A DNA stretch of 64,000 nucleotides from Allomuricauda sp. (GTDB taxonomy: Bacteria; Bacteroidota; Bacteroidia; Flavobacteriales; Flavobacteriaceae), in NCBI RefSeq assembly GCF_002699205.1, contig NZ_PABT01000052.1:103544-167543 (forward strand), written 5' to 3'. Shown here piece after piece: positions 37,016 to 46,115 of this stretch (position 1 is its first letter; each line of letters opens with the position of its first letter). The notes beneath the pieces are model-generated. The model searched no databases, had not been told where the DNA came from, and worked only from the letters and a program-made list of their open reading frames with translations. Made by a program: the position numbers and the translations under genes.

Positions 37016-37249
37016 TTACTTAGCTTCTTCGATGTAGCTAATTGCTTGACCCACAGTGGCAATGTTTTCTGCTTGGTCATCTGGTATCTGGATGTCAAAT
37101 TCTTTCTCAAACTCCATGATAAGTTCAACAGTGTCCAAGGAATCCGCTCCTAAGTCGTTGGTAAAGCTAGCTTCTGCAACTACTTCATTTTCATCTACAC
37201 CTAGTTTATCAACGATGATAGCCTTTACTCTTGATGCAATGTCTGACAT
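37016..37249 (-). CDS. acpP: Acyl carrier protein
   Basis: ACP, 77 residues, the carrier of growing acyl chains. The phosphopantetheine attachment site is Ser37 in [15 protein letters not shown]. It is acidic and of standard length. It heads the unit acpP-fabF-rnc-IPExxVDY-pyk. A -7 element and a terminator hairpin flank it, consistent with a very abundant short mRNA for acpP alone. Confidence 0.97.
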   Translation of the reverse strand: MSDIASRVKAIIVDKLGVDENEVVAEASFTNDLGADSLDTVELIMEFEKEFDIQIPDDQAENIATVGQAISYIEEAK

Positions 37250-37282
37250 AATTATTGTGGTTTTAAAAATTTAAATCGTTGG

Positions 37283-37290
37283 CAAAAATA
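37283..37290 (-). promoter_or_regulatory. -7 promoter element of acpP
   Basis: On minus the sequence reads TATTTTTG, an exact TAnnTTTG match, 33 nt before the acpP ATG. Confidence 0.55.
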
Positions 37291-37411
37291 TAAAACTTTG
37301 GATTAAATACACTATTTGACGATAAAATGTGATTTAAATTAAAGATCTTAAAGTGATGTACATTACTTTAGCCGACGTAATTTAGTCCAAAATCACATGA
37401 ATTCCTAACGA

Positions 37412-37975
37412 ATGAAACGAATTGTAATATTCGCATCGGGCAGTGGGTCAAATGCCGAAAACATTATTTCCTTTTTTCGTGATAAACCAAAGGTGACGGT
37501 GGCTGCGGTGCTCACCAACAAGAAATCGGCAAAAGTCTTGGAGCGTTGTGACCGTCTTGGAGTGCCCGCTTTTTACTTCAATAAATCTGCTTTTAAGGAT
37601 TCGGATGCGGTCCTCCACTTTTTACATGGACTTAACACGGATTTAATTGTGCTTGCAGGTTTTCTTTGGAAGATACCATCCAACCTTATCGATGCTTTTC
37701 CCAATAAAATCATCAACATCCACCCGGCTCTATTGCCCAAATATGGTGGAAAGGGAATGTATGGAGATAGGGTCCATCAAGCTATAAAGGAAAACAAAGA
37801 GGTCGAAACGGGTATTACCATACATTATGTAAACGAAAATTACGACGAGGGCGCGATCATCTTTCAAGCCAAAACTGCTGTGGAAACTTCGGACGATGTC
37901 GATACCATAGCCCAAAAGGTACACCAATTGGAATATGAGCATTTTCCAAAAGTGATAGAAAAACTGTTATCCTAA
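37412..37975 (+). CDS. purN: Phosphoribosylglycinamide formyltransferase
   Basis: PurN, 187 residues, which transfers a formyl group from 10-formyl-tetrahydrofolate to GAR in purine synthesis. The start FASGSGSNAENI is the phosphate-binding loop, and the catalytic Asn-His region is NIHPALLPKYGGKG near residue 107, with the Asp in YDEGAIIFQ. Divergent from acpP, as in many Bacteroidota. RNase H starts 1 nt after its stop. purF lies three genes downstream, which keeps purine genes close. Confidence 0.95.
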   Translation: MKRIVIFASGSGSNAENIISFFRDKPKVTVAAVLTNKKSAKVLERCDRLGVPAFYFNKSAFKDSDAVLHFLHGLNTDLIVLAGFLWKIPSNLIDAFPNKIINIHPALLPKYGGKGMYGDRVHQAIKENKEVETGITIHYVNENYDEGAIIFQAKTAVETSDDVDTIAQKVHQLEYEHFPKVIEKLLS

Positions 37976-37976
37976 A

Positions 37977-38612
37977 ATGGCCAAGAAAAAGAAATTTTAT
38001 GTGGTTTGGAAAGGCAAGCACCCCGGTATCTTTGAATCATGGGCCGATTGCAAAGCCCAAATCGAAGGGGTAAAAGGGGCACAGTATAAATCGTTCGCTA
38101 CGTTCGAAGAGGCCAAAAAGGCTTTCAACGGCAACTATTTGGAATACAAAGGGAAATCGAAGGACAAAAAAGAGCTTACTCCAGAGGAACTGCTGAAAAT
38201 TGGCGAACCCAACTATAATTCCATAGCTGTTGATGCAGCCTCCAGCGGGAACCCTGGAAAAATGGAATACCGTGGGGTGGATACCAAAACCAAGCGGGTT
38301 CTTTTCCACCAAGGCCCATTTGAACAGGGAACCAGTAACGTAGGTGAGTTTTTGGCCCTTGTGCACGGCCTTGCTTTTTTAAAACAACAAAAAAGTGAAC
38401 GTATCCTCTATTCCGATTCCAGAATTGCCATTGGCTGGGTACGCAAAAAAAAGTGTGGCACCAAACTAAAAAAAACGGCTAAGAATGCCCAGCTTTTTGA
38501 ACTGATCGAAAGAGCGGAGGAATGGCTCAAAAAAAATCGGTTCAACACTCCTATAGTAAAATGGGAGACCAAGGCATGGGGTGAAATTCCTGCGGATTTC
38601 GGAAGGAAATAG
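37977..38612 (+). CDS. RNase H with viroplasmin-like N-terminal domain
   Basis: A 211-residue ribonuclease H1-type protein. The N-terminal 45 residues (FYVVWKGKHPGIFESWADC) are the RNA:DNA hybrid-binding viroplasmin-like domain. The catalytic RNase H fold follows from about residue 75, with acidic residues in AVDAASSGNPG, GEFLALVHGL and LYSDSRIAIGW. It is a soluble enzyme that removes RNA from hybrids. It starts directly after purN and is probably co-transcribed. Confidence 0.93.
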   Translation: MAKKKKFYVVWKGKHPGIFESWADCKAQIEGVKGAQYKSFATFEEAKKAFNGNYLEYKGKSKDKKELTPEELLKIGEPNYNSIAVDAASSGNPGKMEYRGVDTKTKRVLFHQGPFEQGTSNVGEFLALVHGLAFLKQQKSERILYSDSRIAIGWVRKKKCGTKLKKTAKNAQLFELIERAEEWLKKNRFNTPIVKWETKAWGEIPADFGRK

Positions 38613-38685
38613 TTGATTTCAACCCCAATCCGTCCATTTTTCGACAATTGAAACACCTAGAGTACCATTTGGAACTCCTAAAGCG

Positions 38686-38693
38686 TATATTTG
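38686..38693 (+). promoter_or_regulatory. -7 promoter element of the PfkB kinase gene
   Basis: TATATTTG is an exact TAnnTTTG match 16 nt before the ATG at 38710. The best upstream TTTG (38668-38671) is 14 nt away, closer than usual. Confidence 0.5.
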
Positions 38694-38709
38694 CAGCAAA
38701 ATTTTAGGA

Positions 38710-39636
38710 ATGGGCAAATTACTGATCGTGGGGACCATGGCCTTTGATGCCATCGAAACACCGTTCGGGAAAACAGGAAAAATTTTGGGAGGTGCCGGCA
38801 CTTTTATTGGTTTGGCGGCCTCACAATTTAAAATAGACTCTGCGATCGTATCCGTGGTGGGCGATGATTTTCCACAATCCTACATGGACATTTTGGAAAA
38901 CAAGGATATCGACTTATCCGGTGTTGAGGTCGTCAAAGGGGGCAAAACCTTTTTTTGGGAAGGCAAATACCACAACGACCTCAATTCAAGGGACACCTTG
39001 GTAACCGAATTAAATACACTGGCCGATTTTAATCCAGTGGTCCCAAGCAACTTTACCGACGCTGACATAGTAATGCTTGGCAATCTTCACCCAAACATCC
39101 AGTTGAGTGTAATCAATCAGATGGAAAAGCGACCAAAGCTTATAGTTTTGGATACCATGAATTTTTGGATGGACAATACTTGGGACGAGTTGATGACGGT
39201 AATTTCAAAAATTGATGTTATCACCATCAATGATGAAGAGGCCAGACAGATGACAGATGAATATTCCCTAGTAAAGGCTGCTGCCAAAATACAGGAAATG
39301 GGGCCAAAATATGTGGTTATTAAAAAAGGGGAGCACGGAGCCCTTTTGTTTCACAAGGACAATATTTTCTTTGCCCCTGCGCTTCCTTTGGAGGAAGTTT
39401 TTGACCCCACCGGTGCGGGGGACACTTTTGCAGGTGGTTTTGCCGGATATTTGACCGAGGCAGGAAACATATCTTTTGAAAGTATGAAGAATGCCATAAT
39501 CCATGGATCCAATTTAGCCTCCTTTTGTGTAGAAAAATTTGGAACTGAGCGGATGGTGAACCTAAAGAAGAGCGAGGTGGATGCCCGCCTGACACAGTTT
39601 AAAGAATTGACGCAGTTCAATATTGAATTAACATAA
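38710..39636 (+). CDS. PfkB-family carbohydrate (ribokinase-like) kinase
   Basis: A 308-residue sugar or nucleoside kinase of the PfkB family. The anion hole and catalytic Asp are in DPTGAGDTFAGGFAGYL near residue 231, and the N-terminal GGAGTFIGLAASQF is the sugar-binding region. The substrate cannot be told from sequence. Its neighbours purN and purF make a purine-nucleoside or ribose-related substrate plausible, but this is inference only. Followed by a terminator and purF. Confidence 0.92.
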   Translation: MGKLLIVGTMAFDAIETPFGKTGKILGGAGTFIGLAASQFKIDSAIVSVVGDDFPQSYMDILENKDIDLSGVEVVKGGKTFFWEGKYHNDLNSRDTLVTELNTLADFNPVVPSNFTDADIVMLGNLHPNIQLSVINQMEKRPKLIVLDTMNFWMDNTWDELMTVISKIDVITINDEEARQMTDEYSLVKAAAKIQEMGPKYVVIKKGEHGALLFHKDNIFFAPALPLEEVFDPTGAGDTFAGGFAGYLTEAGNISFESMKNAIIHGSNLASFCVEKFGTERMVNLKKSEVDARLTQFKELTQFNIELT

Positions 39637-39642
39637 ATGCTT

Positions 39643-39668
39643 GCCCTGGAAATTTCAGGGCTTTTTTT
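39643..39668 (+). terminator. Intrinsic terminator after the PfkB kinase gene
   Basis: GCCCTG (39643-39648) pairs with CAGGGC (39656-39661), followed by seven Ts. It leaves only 12 nt before the purF start, so purF may be expressed partly by read-through. Confidence 0.7.
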
Positions 39669-39680
39669 ATTTGATTTGTT

Positions 39681-41579
39681 ATGAGTGATCCCATTAAGCA
39701 CGAGTGCGGAATATCATTGATCCGTTTGCTTAAACCCCTGGAGTACTATAAGGAAAAGTACGGTACAGCTTTTTACGGTGTGAATAAAATGTACCTGATG
39801 ATGGAAAAACAGCACAATCGTGGGCAGGATGGTGCTGGTTTTGCAAGCATTAAAATGGATATGGAACCCGGTGAGCGTTACATGAGCCGGGTGCGGTCGG
39901 CCCAACAACAGCCCATACAAGATATTTTTGCCCAGATCAATAACCGGATCAACACAGCCCTGACCGAACATCCAGAGCACGAAAACGATGTGGCCTGGCA
40001 AAAAAAGAACATTCCTTACATAGGGGAACTTTTAATGGGGCACGTACGCTACGGTACTTTTGGAAAAAATAGCATTGAGAGCGTTCATCCTTTCCTTAGA
40101 CAGAACAACTGGATGCACCGTAACCTTATTGTTGCAGGCAACTTTAATATGACCAATGTTGACGAGCTTTTTGGCAACTTGGTAGAACTGGGACAGCACC
40201 CCAAGGAAAAAGCCGATACGGTTACCGTAATGGAAAAAATCGGGCATTTTTTGGATGATGCCGTGGCAAAGCTCTACAAACAGATCAAAAAAGAAGGGTA
40301 CACCAAAAGAGAGGCCTCTCCTTTAATTGCAGAACGATTGAACGTGGCCAAAATCTTGAGGAAAGCCTCAAAAAACTGGGATGGCGGATATGCCATGAGC
40401 GGGCTTTTGGGACATGGAGATGCCTTTGTAATGAGAGACCCTGCCGGAATCCGGCCAGCATACTATTATAAAGATGATGAGGTGGTAGTGGTTGCTTCGG
40501 AACGCCCGGTTATTCAAACGGTTTTCAACGTCGATTTTGACGATGTAAAGGAACTAGATCCCGGACATGCCGTAATCATAAAGAAAAATGGTTCCATGTC
40601 GATCAAAGAAATTCTTGAGCCCACCGAACGTAAAGCATGTTCTTTTGAACGTATCTATTTCTCACGGGGCAGTGATAAAGAAATCTATCAAGAAAGAAAA
40701 GAATTGGGGAAACTCGTGTTCCCGGAAATACTGAAATCCATAGACAATGATTTGGAGAACACCGTTTTCTCCTATATCCCCAACACAGCGGAAACATCAT
40801 TCTTTGGAATGGTAAAAGAGGCCCAAAATTACCTCAACAAGAAAAAGGAGGAGCAAATTTTAGCTTTAGGTCCCAATATAACAAGGGAAAATCTCCATAA
40901 AATATTGAACATTCGACCACGGATTGAAAAGGTGGCCATCAAAGATGCCAAGCTCAGGACCTTTATCACCCAAGATAGTAGCCGGGACGATCTGGTGACC
41001 CACGTTTATGATATTTCCTATGGTTCCGTAAAAAGCACCGATAACTTGGTCATCATTGATGATAGTATTGTTCGCGGTACGACCTTAAAACGAAGTATCC
41101 TCAAGATATTGGACAGATTGTCCCCAAAGAAAATAATAGTGGTATCCTCTGCCCCACAAATACGATACCCGGATTGCTACGGTATCGATATGGCAAAGTT
41201 GGAGGATTTTGTTGCCTTCAAGGCTGCACAAGCCTTGCATGAGGATCACGGCACCACCCATTTGATAAAGGAGATTTATGAAAAATGTCTTACACAAACG
41301 GATCCCTCCAATAAAGATGCGATAAATTACGTCAAAGAATTTTACGCGCCTTTCTCGGCCAAACAGATTTCAAAGAAAATAGGTGAAATATTGAGCCCTG
41401 AGGGCATCAATGCCGAAGTTGAAATCATTTACCAGACCATTGAGGGACTTCATAACGCCTGTCCAAAAAATCTTGGTGATTGGTATTTTACCGGAAATTA
41501 CCCTACACCTGGCGGAAACAGGGTGGTCAACAAGGCTTTTGTAAACTTTTATGAAGGTAAAAACGAAAGAGCTTATTAA
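39681..41579 (+). CDS. purF: Amidophosphoribosyltransferase (long form)
   Basis: A 632-residue PurF-type enzyme, which makes phosphoribosylamine from PRPP and glutamine, the first step of purine synthesis. The glutamine amidotransferase nucleophile is Cys9 in KHECGISLIRL, after an 8-residue leader that would be removed. The PRPP-binding site is complete in LVIIDDSIVRGTTLKRS near residue 460. It is about 120 residues longer than E. coli PurF, with additions in the N-terminal half, as in Bacteroidota long forms. The sRNA-like array follows within 105 nt of its stop. Confidence 0.9.
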   Translation: MSDPIKHECGISLIRLLKPLEYYKEKYGTAFYGVNKMYLMMEKQHNRGQDGAGFASIKMDMEPGERYMSRVRSAQQQPIQDIFAQINNRINTALTEHPEHENDVAWQKKNIPYIGELLMGHVRYGTFGKNSIESVHPFLRQNNWMHRNLIVAGNFNMTNVDELFGNLVELGQHPKEKADTVTVMEKIGHFLDDAVAKLYKQIKKEGYTKREASPLIAERLNVAKILRKASKNWDGGYAMSGLLGHGDAFVMRDPAGIRPAYYYKDDEVVVVASERPVIQTVFNVDFDDVKELDPGHAVIIKKNGSMSIKEILEPTERKACSFERIYFSRGSDKEIYQERKELGKLVFPEILKSIDNDLENTVFSYIPNTAETSFFGMVKEAQNYLNKKKEEQILALGPNITRENLHKILNIRPRIEKVAIKDAKLRTFITQDSSRDDLVTHVYDISYGSVKSTDNLVIIDDSIVRGTTLKRSILKILDRLSPKKIIVVSSAPQIRYPDCYGIDMAKLEDFVAFKAAQALHEDHGTTHLIKEIYEKCLTQTDPSNKDAINYVKEFYAPFSAKQISKKIGEILSPEGINAEVEIIYQTIEGLHNACPKNLGDWYFTGNYPTPGGNRVVNKAFVNFYEGKNERAY

Positions 41580-41683
41580 CGGTAAACACAAAAAGCAGCA
41601 CAAAGTGTGCATTTTATCGATGAAACTAGCAGAACAGCGGGTTTTTGTGCATTCAGCAACCCGCGAACCTACTTTAGTATTTG

Positions 41684-41757
41684 CCATAGCATAAGTAGGT
41701 TAAGTTCATGGTAAGATTTGGGGCAAAAAAGGTGGAAGCTATTCCACCTTTTTTATT
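41684..41757 (+). ncRNA. Candidate small RNA, array copy 1
   Basis: First of three tandem units. A -33 TTTG (41644-41647) and a -7 TACTTTAG (41670-41677) are 22 nt apart, and the conserved 39-nt module starts at 41684 (CCATAGCATAAG) and ends at 41722. It is followed by a perfect 13-bp hairpin, AAAAAAGGTGGAA (41725-41737) with TTCCACCTTTTTT (41742-41754), loop GCTA, and a T run. The predicted transcript is about 73 nt. No protein similarity is visible. The whole unit has the form of an independently transcribed small RNA with intrinsic terminator. Confidence 0.75.
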
Positions 41758-41903
41758 TTCCGTACTTCTCCAATCAGAAAAAACTCACTCTGGTTTCTTG
41801 ACATTTATCAATACAATGGCCATGTTGTACACTTTAACCAATTAAAGGGGGTTTCGTCTAAAAGCTTGGGAACAAAAACATCGCTTGGCTTACATTTGGA
41901 GGA

Positions 41904-41975
41904 CCATAGCATAAGTAGGTTAAGTTCATGGTAAGATTTGGGGAAAGAAGCCGGAGCATGCTCCGGCTTCTTTAT
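41904..41975 (+). ncRNA. Candidate small RNA, array copy 2
   Basis: Second unit. The -33 TTG (41866-41868) and a perfect -7 TACATTTG (41891-41898) are 22 nt apart. The 39-nt module (41904-41942) is identical to copy 1. The hairpin is a 30-nt perfect palindrome at 41944-41973 with arm AAAGAAGCCGGAGCA; it shares no sequence with the hairpin of copy 1. Predicted length about 70 nt. Confidence 0.75.
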
Positions 41976-42096
41976 GTTTGACAACCAAGGTTTTAACAAT
42001 TTTATCGATGAACTGCACGTTTTATTTTTCTCCTTAAAACCAAAATATTTTTTAAAACCCTTTGTTATTTCTCACAATACCAGTATTTTAGTCTCG

Positions 42097-42173
42097 CCAT
42101 AGCATAAGTAGGTTAAGTTTATGGTAAGATTTGGGACGAAAAGGGTGAGGACTTCCTCGCCCTTTTCTATTTT
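42097..42173 (+). ncRNA. Candidate small RNA, array copy 3
   Basis: Third unit. The -33 TTTG (42061-42064) and -7 TATTTTAG (42084-42091) are 19 nt apart. The module (42097-42135) differs from the others only at position 24 (T for C). The hairpin AAAAGGGTGAGGA (42139-42151) pairs with TCCTCGCCCTTTT (42154-42166) with one G-U pair, and a T-rich tail follows. Its stem sequence is again unrelated to those of copies 1 and 2. Confidence 0.75.
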
Positions 42174-42189
42174 AAAAAAGCAGAAATAA

Positions 42190-42220
42190 AAAAAGCCGTG
42201 CACTTTGTGCACGGCTTTTT
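42190..42220. terminator. Bidirectional terminator between sRNA array and sod
   Basis: GCCGTGCAC (42195-42203) pairs with GTGCACGGC (42207-42215), loop TTT, with A and T runs on both sides. It closes the superoxide dismutase gene on minus and isolates it from the array. Confidence 0.9.
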
Positions 42221-42238
42221 ATTGTCTTGAACCAGTTC

Positions 42239-42847
42239 TTATTTACGCGCTGCGTAATCCTCAGAAACCTTATCCCAGTTGATCACATTAAAAAATGCCG
42301 ATATATAATCTGGTCGTTTGTTTTGGTAGTGCAAATAATACGCATGCTCCCAAACATCCAGCCCTAAAATTGGGTAGCCATCACATCCTACACCGGGCAT
42401 AATGGGATTATCTTGGTTGGGAGTGGAGCAAATCTCAAGTTTTCCTCCTTTGTGTACGCACAACCAAGCCCAACCTGAACCAAAACGTGTGGCCGCGGCC
42501 GTGGAGAACTTTTCCTTGAAGCCTTCAAAAGAACCAAAGGCATCATCAATGGCCGAAGCCAATTCCCCGGATGGAGCTCCTCCTCCGTTTGGGGACATTA
42601 CTTCCCAAAAAAGATTGTGGTTAAAAAATCCGCCTCCATTGTTTCTTACGGCAGCGTTGGACATATCCAAATTGGATAGAATATCCTCGATTCCTTTTCC
42701 ATCCAAATCCGTTCCTTCGATGGCCGCATTCAATTTGGTAGTGTATCCATTATGATGCTTGGTATGGTGAATTTCCATGGTCCTAGCATCTATATGAGGT
42801 TCCAATGCATCGTATGCATACGGTAATTTAGGTAATTCAAAAGCCAT
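42239..42847 (-). CDS. Superoxide dismutase (Fe/Mn family)
   Basis: A 202-residue Fe/Mn superoxide dismutase. Metal ligands are visible: His in [11 protein letters not shown], His in [11 protein letters not shown], and Asp and His in [13 protein letters not shown]. Length and domain order are standard. No signal peptide is present, so it is cytoplasmic. Whether iron or manganese is used cannot be decided here. It is monocistronic; a sequence TATTTTTA on minus about 40 nt before the ATG is the best -7 candidate. Confidence 0.96.
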   Translation of the reverse strand: MAFELPKLPYAYDALEPHIDARTMEIHHTKHHNGYTTKLNAAIEGTDLDGKGIEDILSNLDMSNAAVRNNGGGFFNHNLFWEVMSPNGGGAPSGELASAIDDAFGSFEGFKEKFSTAAATRFGSGWAWLCVHKGGKLEICSTPNQDNPIMPGVGCDGYPILGLDVWEHAYYLHYQNKRPDYISAFFNVINWDKVSEDYAARK

Positions 42848-42968
42848 AATATTTTATTTTTTTAGGTTATTACTTTATTTACGTAAAAATACAAGTTTTA
42901 ACATTTATATTCCGCTAAAACCATGTTAACATCAATGGAGGATTCCTTATTTTGCAGGAAAAACATCC

Positions 42969-45900
42969 TTGGAAGGGTCCAACTTTAAAATATATAGCGC
43001 ATCTGCGGGTTCTGGCAAAACGTATGCTCTTGCCAAGGCATACCTTAAATTATTACTTGCCAACGATTCCGCTGTAAAATTCCGTCAGATCTTGGCCATC
43101 ACCTTTACCAACAAGGCGGTGGACGAAATGAAAACCAGAATCTTGGACAACCTATACGCTTTTGGACAAAATCCGGTGCCAAAAAAACAAGAAAGTCTGT
43201 TCCTGTCTCTTTGTGACGAACTTTCATTGACCGAGGAACAATTGCGAAAAAAGTCAAGGCTCATCCTAAAGCGAATTCTCCATAATTACTCCTTTTTTGA
43301 GATTTCCACGATAGATAAGTTCAACCATAAAATCATAAAAACATTTGCCCGTGATCTCCACCTTTCCCAAAATTTTGAGGTAGAGCTCAATCTTGACCTT
43401 CTTTTGGAAGAAGCAGTGGGAAGATTGTTGGAACGAGCCGGTAATGACGAAAAGCTCACCGAGGTCCTGATTGCCTTTTCACTCGAAAAAATAGATGATG
43501 ACAAAAGTTGGGACATCGCTTATGACCTAAAACAAATTGGAGAACTACTTTTTCAAGAAAACCATACGGAGCATGTGGAACCCCTTCGTGAAAAGGCAAT
43601 CGAAGATTTTCAAGACATTCAAAAACGTATTGCATCAGAAAGCAAGGCCATTGAGCAAAAGGCAAGGCAATTGGCTCAAAATGTACTTGATGAAATACAG
43701 CGTCAGGGATTTGATTTTGTCGATTTTCCCAGACAAACACTGCCCAATCATTTTAAAAAAATGGTCGATGGGGAATTCAGTCCCAACAAAATCTACACCA
43801 GTAAAACCTTGGAGCCAAATCTAATTGAAGGCAAATTACTCAAGGCCAACGACAAGAGGGATGTCACCAGTTTGGCCATTACCATTCTGGAACAGTACCT
43901 AGAGCTAAAACGATTGGTTTATCGCCGTAGTTATCTACAAAACATCTATGGCAACATAGTGCCGATGACGGTCCTGAACGAAATCGCCAAGGAAATCAAA
44001 AATATTGAGCTAGATAGGGACATAATCCCTATTTCTTCACTGAATGCGATCCTATCCAAAGAAATCAAAAATCAACCTGTACCCTTCATTTATGAACGGA
44101 TGGGCGAAAAATACCGTCACTACTTTATAGATGAGTTTCAGGACACCTCAAAGATGCAATGGGAAAATTTGGTGCCGTTAATTGGAAATGCCTTGGAGAG
44201 TGAAGACGAAAAACAGGAGCGTGGATCCCTTTTTTTGGTGGGCGATGTAAAACAGGCCATTTATCGTTGGCGAGGTGGAAGGGCTGAACAGTTTCTGAAT
44301 TTATTAAACGGTAAATCGCACCCTTTTGTAGTGGACCCCAGCATTCATTCGCTGGACACCAATTGGAGGAGTTATGATGAAATTGTGAACTTCAACAACA
44401 GCTTTTTTACCACAGTGGCGCCTGTACTCGGAAATGAAGATTACCAAAACCTGTTTTTGAACGATTCCCATCAAAAGACCAATAACAACCCGGGGGGATA
44501 CATCCATCTGTCTTTTTTGGATAAGGATGTGGAGGACAAAGATGAAGTCTATTGTAATAAAACCTTAAAATCCATTCAACACATCATTTCGGAAAATCAT
44601 TCCTATTCGGATATCTGCGTGTTGGTCCGGGACAATAAAAAAGGTATGCTCCTGGCAGATTTTTTGGCACAGCAGAACATTCCCATTATTTCTTCGGATG
44701 CCTTGCTGTTGAGCAAAAATGAAAAAGTCATCTTTTTAATTTCCATCCTCCGCATTTTTGAAAATCCAAAAGATCGGGAAGCGGCATACCATATATTAAT
44801 GTATCTGTCGCCGGATAAAAATGGCAAACACGACTTCATCTCCAAAAACCTGGAAAACATTGAATCCTTTTTAGCTTCGGCATACAATTATCATATAGAT
44901 GAGCTAAAGGGAGAACCTGTGCTCAGTATTTTGGAAACTGCCATTGTACAATTCAAACTTTATCAAGGTTCCGTTGCCCATATTTCATTTTTGATGGACG
45001 AAGTGCTCGATTTGGAAAAAAGGGAAGGACCCAGCGTATATGCCTTCCTTAATTATTGGGAGGTTAAAAAGGATTCGCTCTCCATTGCCGCACCCGATGG
45101 TGTGGACGCCGTAAAAATCATGACCATTCACAAGGCCAAAGGTCTTGAGTTCCCATTTGTGATCTTTCCATTTGCCAATGCGGTTCTGGATGATAAACGG
45201 AAGAAAAAGAAATCTTGGGTTACTTCTTCCAAAAATGAAGAAGCTCTTGGTTTGGACGAGTTTCTGATCAATACAAAAAGTGAGATGATGGAGTACAATG
45301 AGATAGCTCACCAAAAGTATGTAGAGGAGGAGCAAAAAACCTTGTTGGATTCCATGAACGTGCTATACGTAGCACTTACCCGTCCCGTAAAAGGACTGTA
45401 TATCATCTCGGAAAAGGGCAAAAAGGAAATTGCTTCAATTGAGGGTGCTTCATCTTACTCGGAGCTTTTTCAACTGTATGTGCAACAAAAGAACATTCCT
45501 GAAATCGAAAGCGGGGTACATATTATTGGAGCATTCCCTTCAAAAGAAAAGTCTGATACTCCATCCGAGCCCAATGAAAACCACATTACCTATGTCACCC
45601 GTCCAACAGAAGATTCAGGGTTTACCATTTCCACAAAATCAGGTCGTTTATGGGACGACGAACGTATGGAGGCCATAGAAATGGGGAATTTGATTCATTT
45701 TGCGCTGAGCCAAATCAAGACCGCTGGTGATGTTGATGCTGTTTTGGAGCGTTTGGAAATTGAAGGGCATTTTCCCAAAGAAGCCGCAAGTGACATCAAA
45801 TCAAAAATCATGGCCGTGGTGAACCATCCAAAATTGAAAGATCTGTTCGTGGACAGCCTCCTAATACTGAACGAGCAGGAAATCCTGACCACCGAGGGAC

Positions 45901-46094
45901 ATTCCCTTCGCCCAGATAGAATTGTAATATCTGGAAACGAAGCTACCATTATAGATTACAAAACGGGCAAACCATCACCAAAGCACAAGGAACAAATAGC
46001 AGATTACGCCGATATTTTAAAAGCAATGGATTATACGATCAAACAATCCATTATTGTTTATATTGACCATGAAATAGAACCCATTTTTGTTTAA
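42969..46094 (+). CDS. AddA-like UvrD/REP helicase-nuclease
   Basis: A 1041-residue UvrD-type helicase with a C-terminal nuclease, like AddA/RecB, for double-strand break processing. Walker A SASAGSGKT lies at about residues 9-17, motif II is DEFQDTSKMQWENL, and the motif VI region is LYVALTRPVKGLYI. Near the C-terminus DRIVISGNEATIIDYKTGK is a PD-(D/E)xK nuclease motif. The only reasonable start is a TTG at 42969: an in-frame stop (TAA at 42927) precedes it, and no ATG or GTG lies before the Walker motif. The AddB-like partner is three genes downstream at 48854. Confidence 0.93.
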   Translation: MEGSNFKIYSASAGSGKTYALAKAYLKLLLANDSAVKFRQILAITFTNKAVDEMKTRILDNLYAFGQNPVPKKQESLFLSLCDELSLTEEQLRKKSRLILKRILHNYSFFEISTIDKFNHKIIKTFARDLHLSQNFEVELNLDLLLEEAVGRLLERAGNDEKLTEVLIAFSLEKIDDDKSWDIAYDLKQIGELLFQENHTEHVEPLREKAIEDFQDIQKRIASESKAIEQKARQLAQNVLDEIQRQGFDFVDFPRQTLPNHFKKMVDGEFSPNKIYTSKTLEPNLIEGKLLKANDKRDVTSLAITILEQYLELKRLVYRRSYLQNIYGNIVPMTVLNEIAKEIKNIELDRDIIPISSLNAILSKEIKNQPVPFIYERMGEKYRHYFIDEFQDTSKMQWENLVPLIGNALESEDEKQERGSLFLVGDVKQAIYRWRGGRAEQFLNLLNGKSHPFVVDPSIHSLDTNWRSYDEIVNFNNSFFTTVAPVLGNEDYQNLFLNDSHQKTNNNPGGYIHLSFLDKDVEDKDEVYCNKTLKSIQHIISENHSYSDICVLVRDNKKGMLLADFLAQQNIPIISSDALLLSKNEKVIFLISILRIFENPKDREAAYHILMYLSPDKNGKHDFISKNLENIESFLASAYNYHIDELKGEPVLSILETAIVQFKLYQGSVAHISFLMDEVLDLEKREGPSVYAFLNYWEVKKDSLSIAAPDGVDAVKIMTIHKAKGLEFPFVIFPFANAVLDDKRKKKKSWVTSSKNEEALGLDEFLINTKSEMMEYNEIAHQKYVEEEQKTLLDSMNVLYVALTRPVKGLYIISEKGKKEIASIEGASSYSELFQLYVQQKNIPEIESGVHIIGAFPSKEKSDTPSEPNENHITYVTRPTEDSGFTISTKSGRLWDDERMEAIEMGNLIHFALSQIKTAGDVDAVLERLEIEGHFPKEAASDIKSKIMAVVNHPKLKDLFVDSLLILNEQEILTTEGHSLRPDRIVISGNEATIIDYKTGKPSPKHKEQIADYADILKAMDYTIKQSIIVYIDHEIEPIFV

Positions 46095-46115
46095 AAAGGA
46101 ATTTAAGTATAAGAT

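Noticed and set aside
41710..42173. Small peptides starting MVRFG from the conserved ATG inside each module
   Set aside because: The frames diverge immediately after the conserved DNA and end at different lengths, and the hairpins are placed inside them. The conservation is better explained at RNA level.
41581..42175. The three repeats as a CRISPR array or a transposon with terminal repeats
   Set aside because: The repeats are 39 nt but the intervals are about 150-180 nt and unequal, each with its own promoter and terminator, which is not CRISPR-like. No target-site duplications or transposase are seen.
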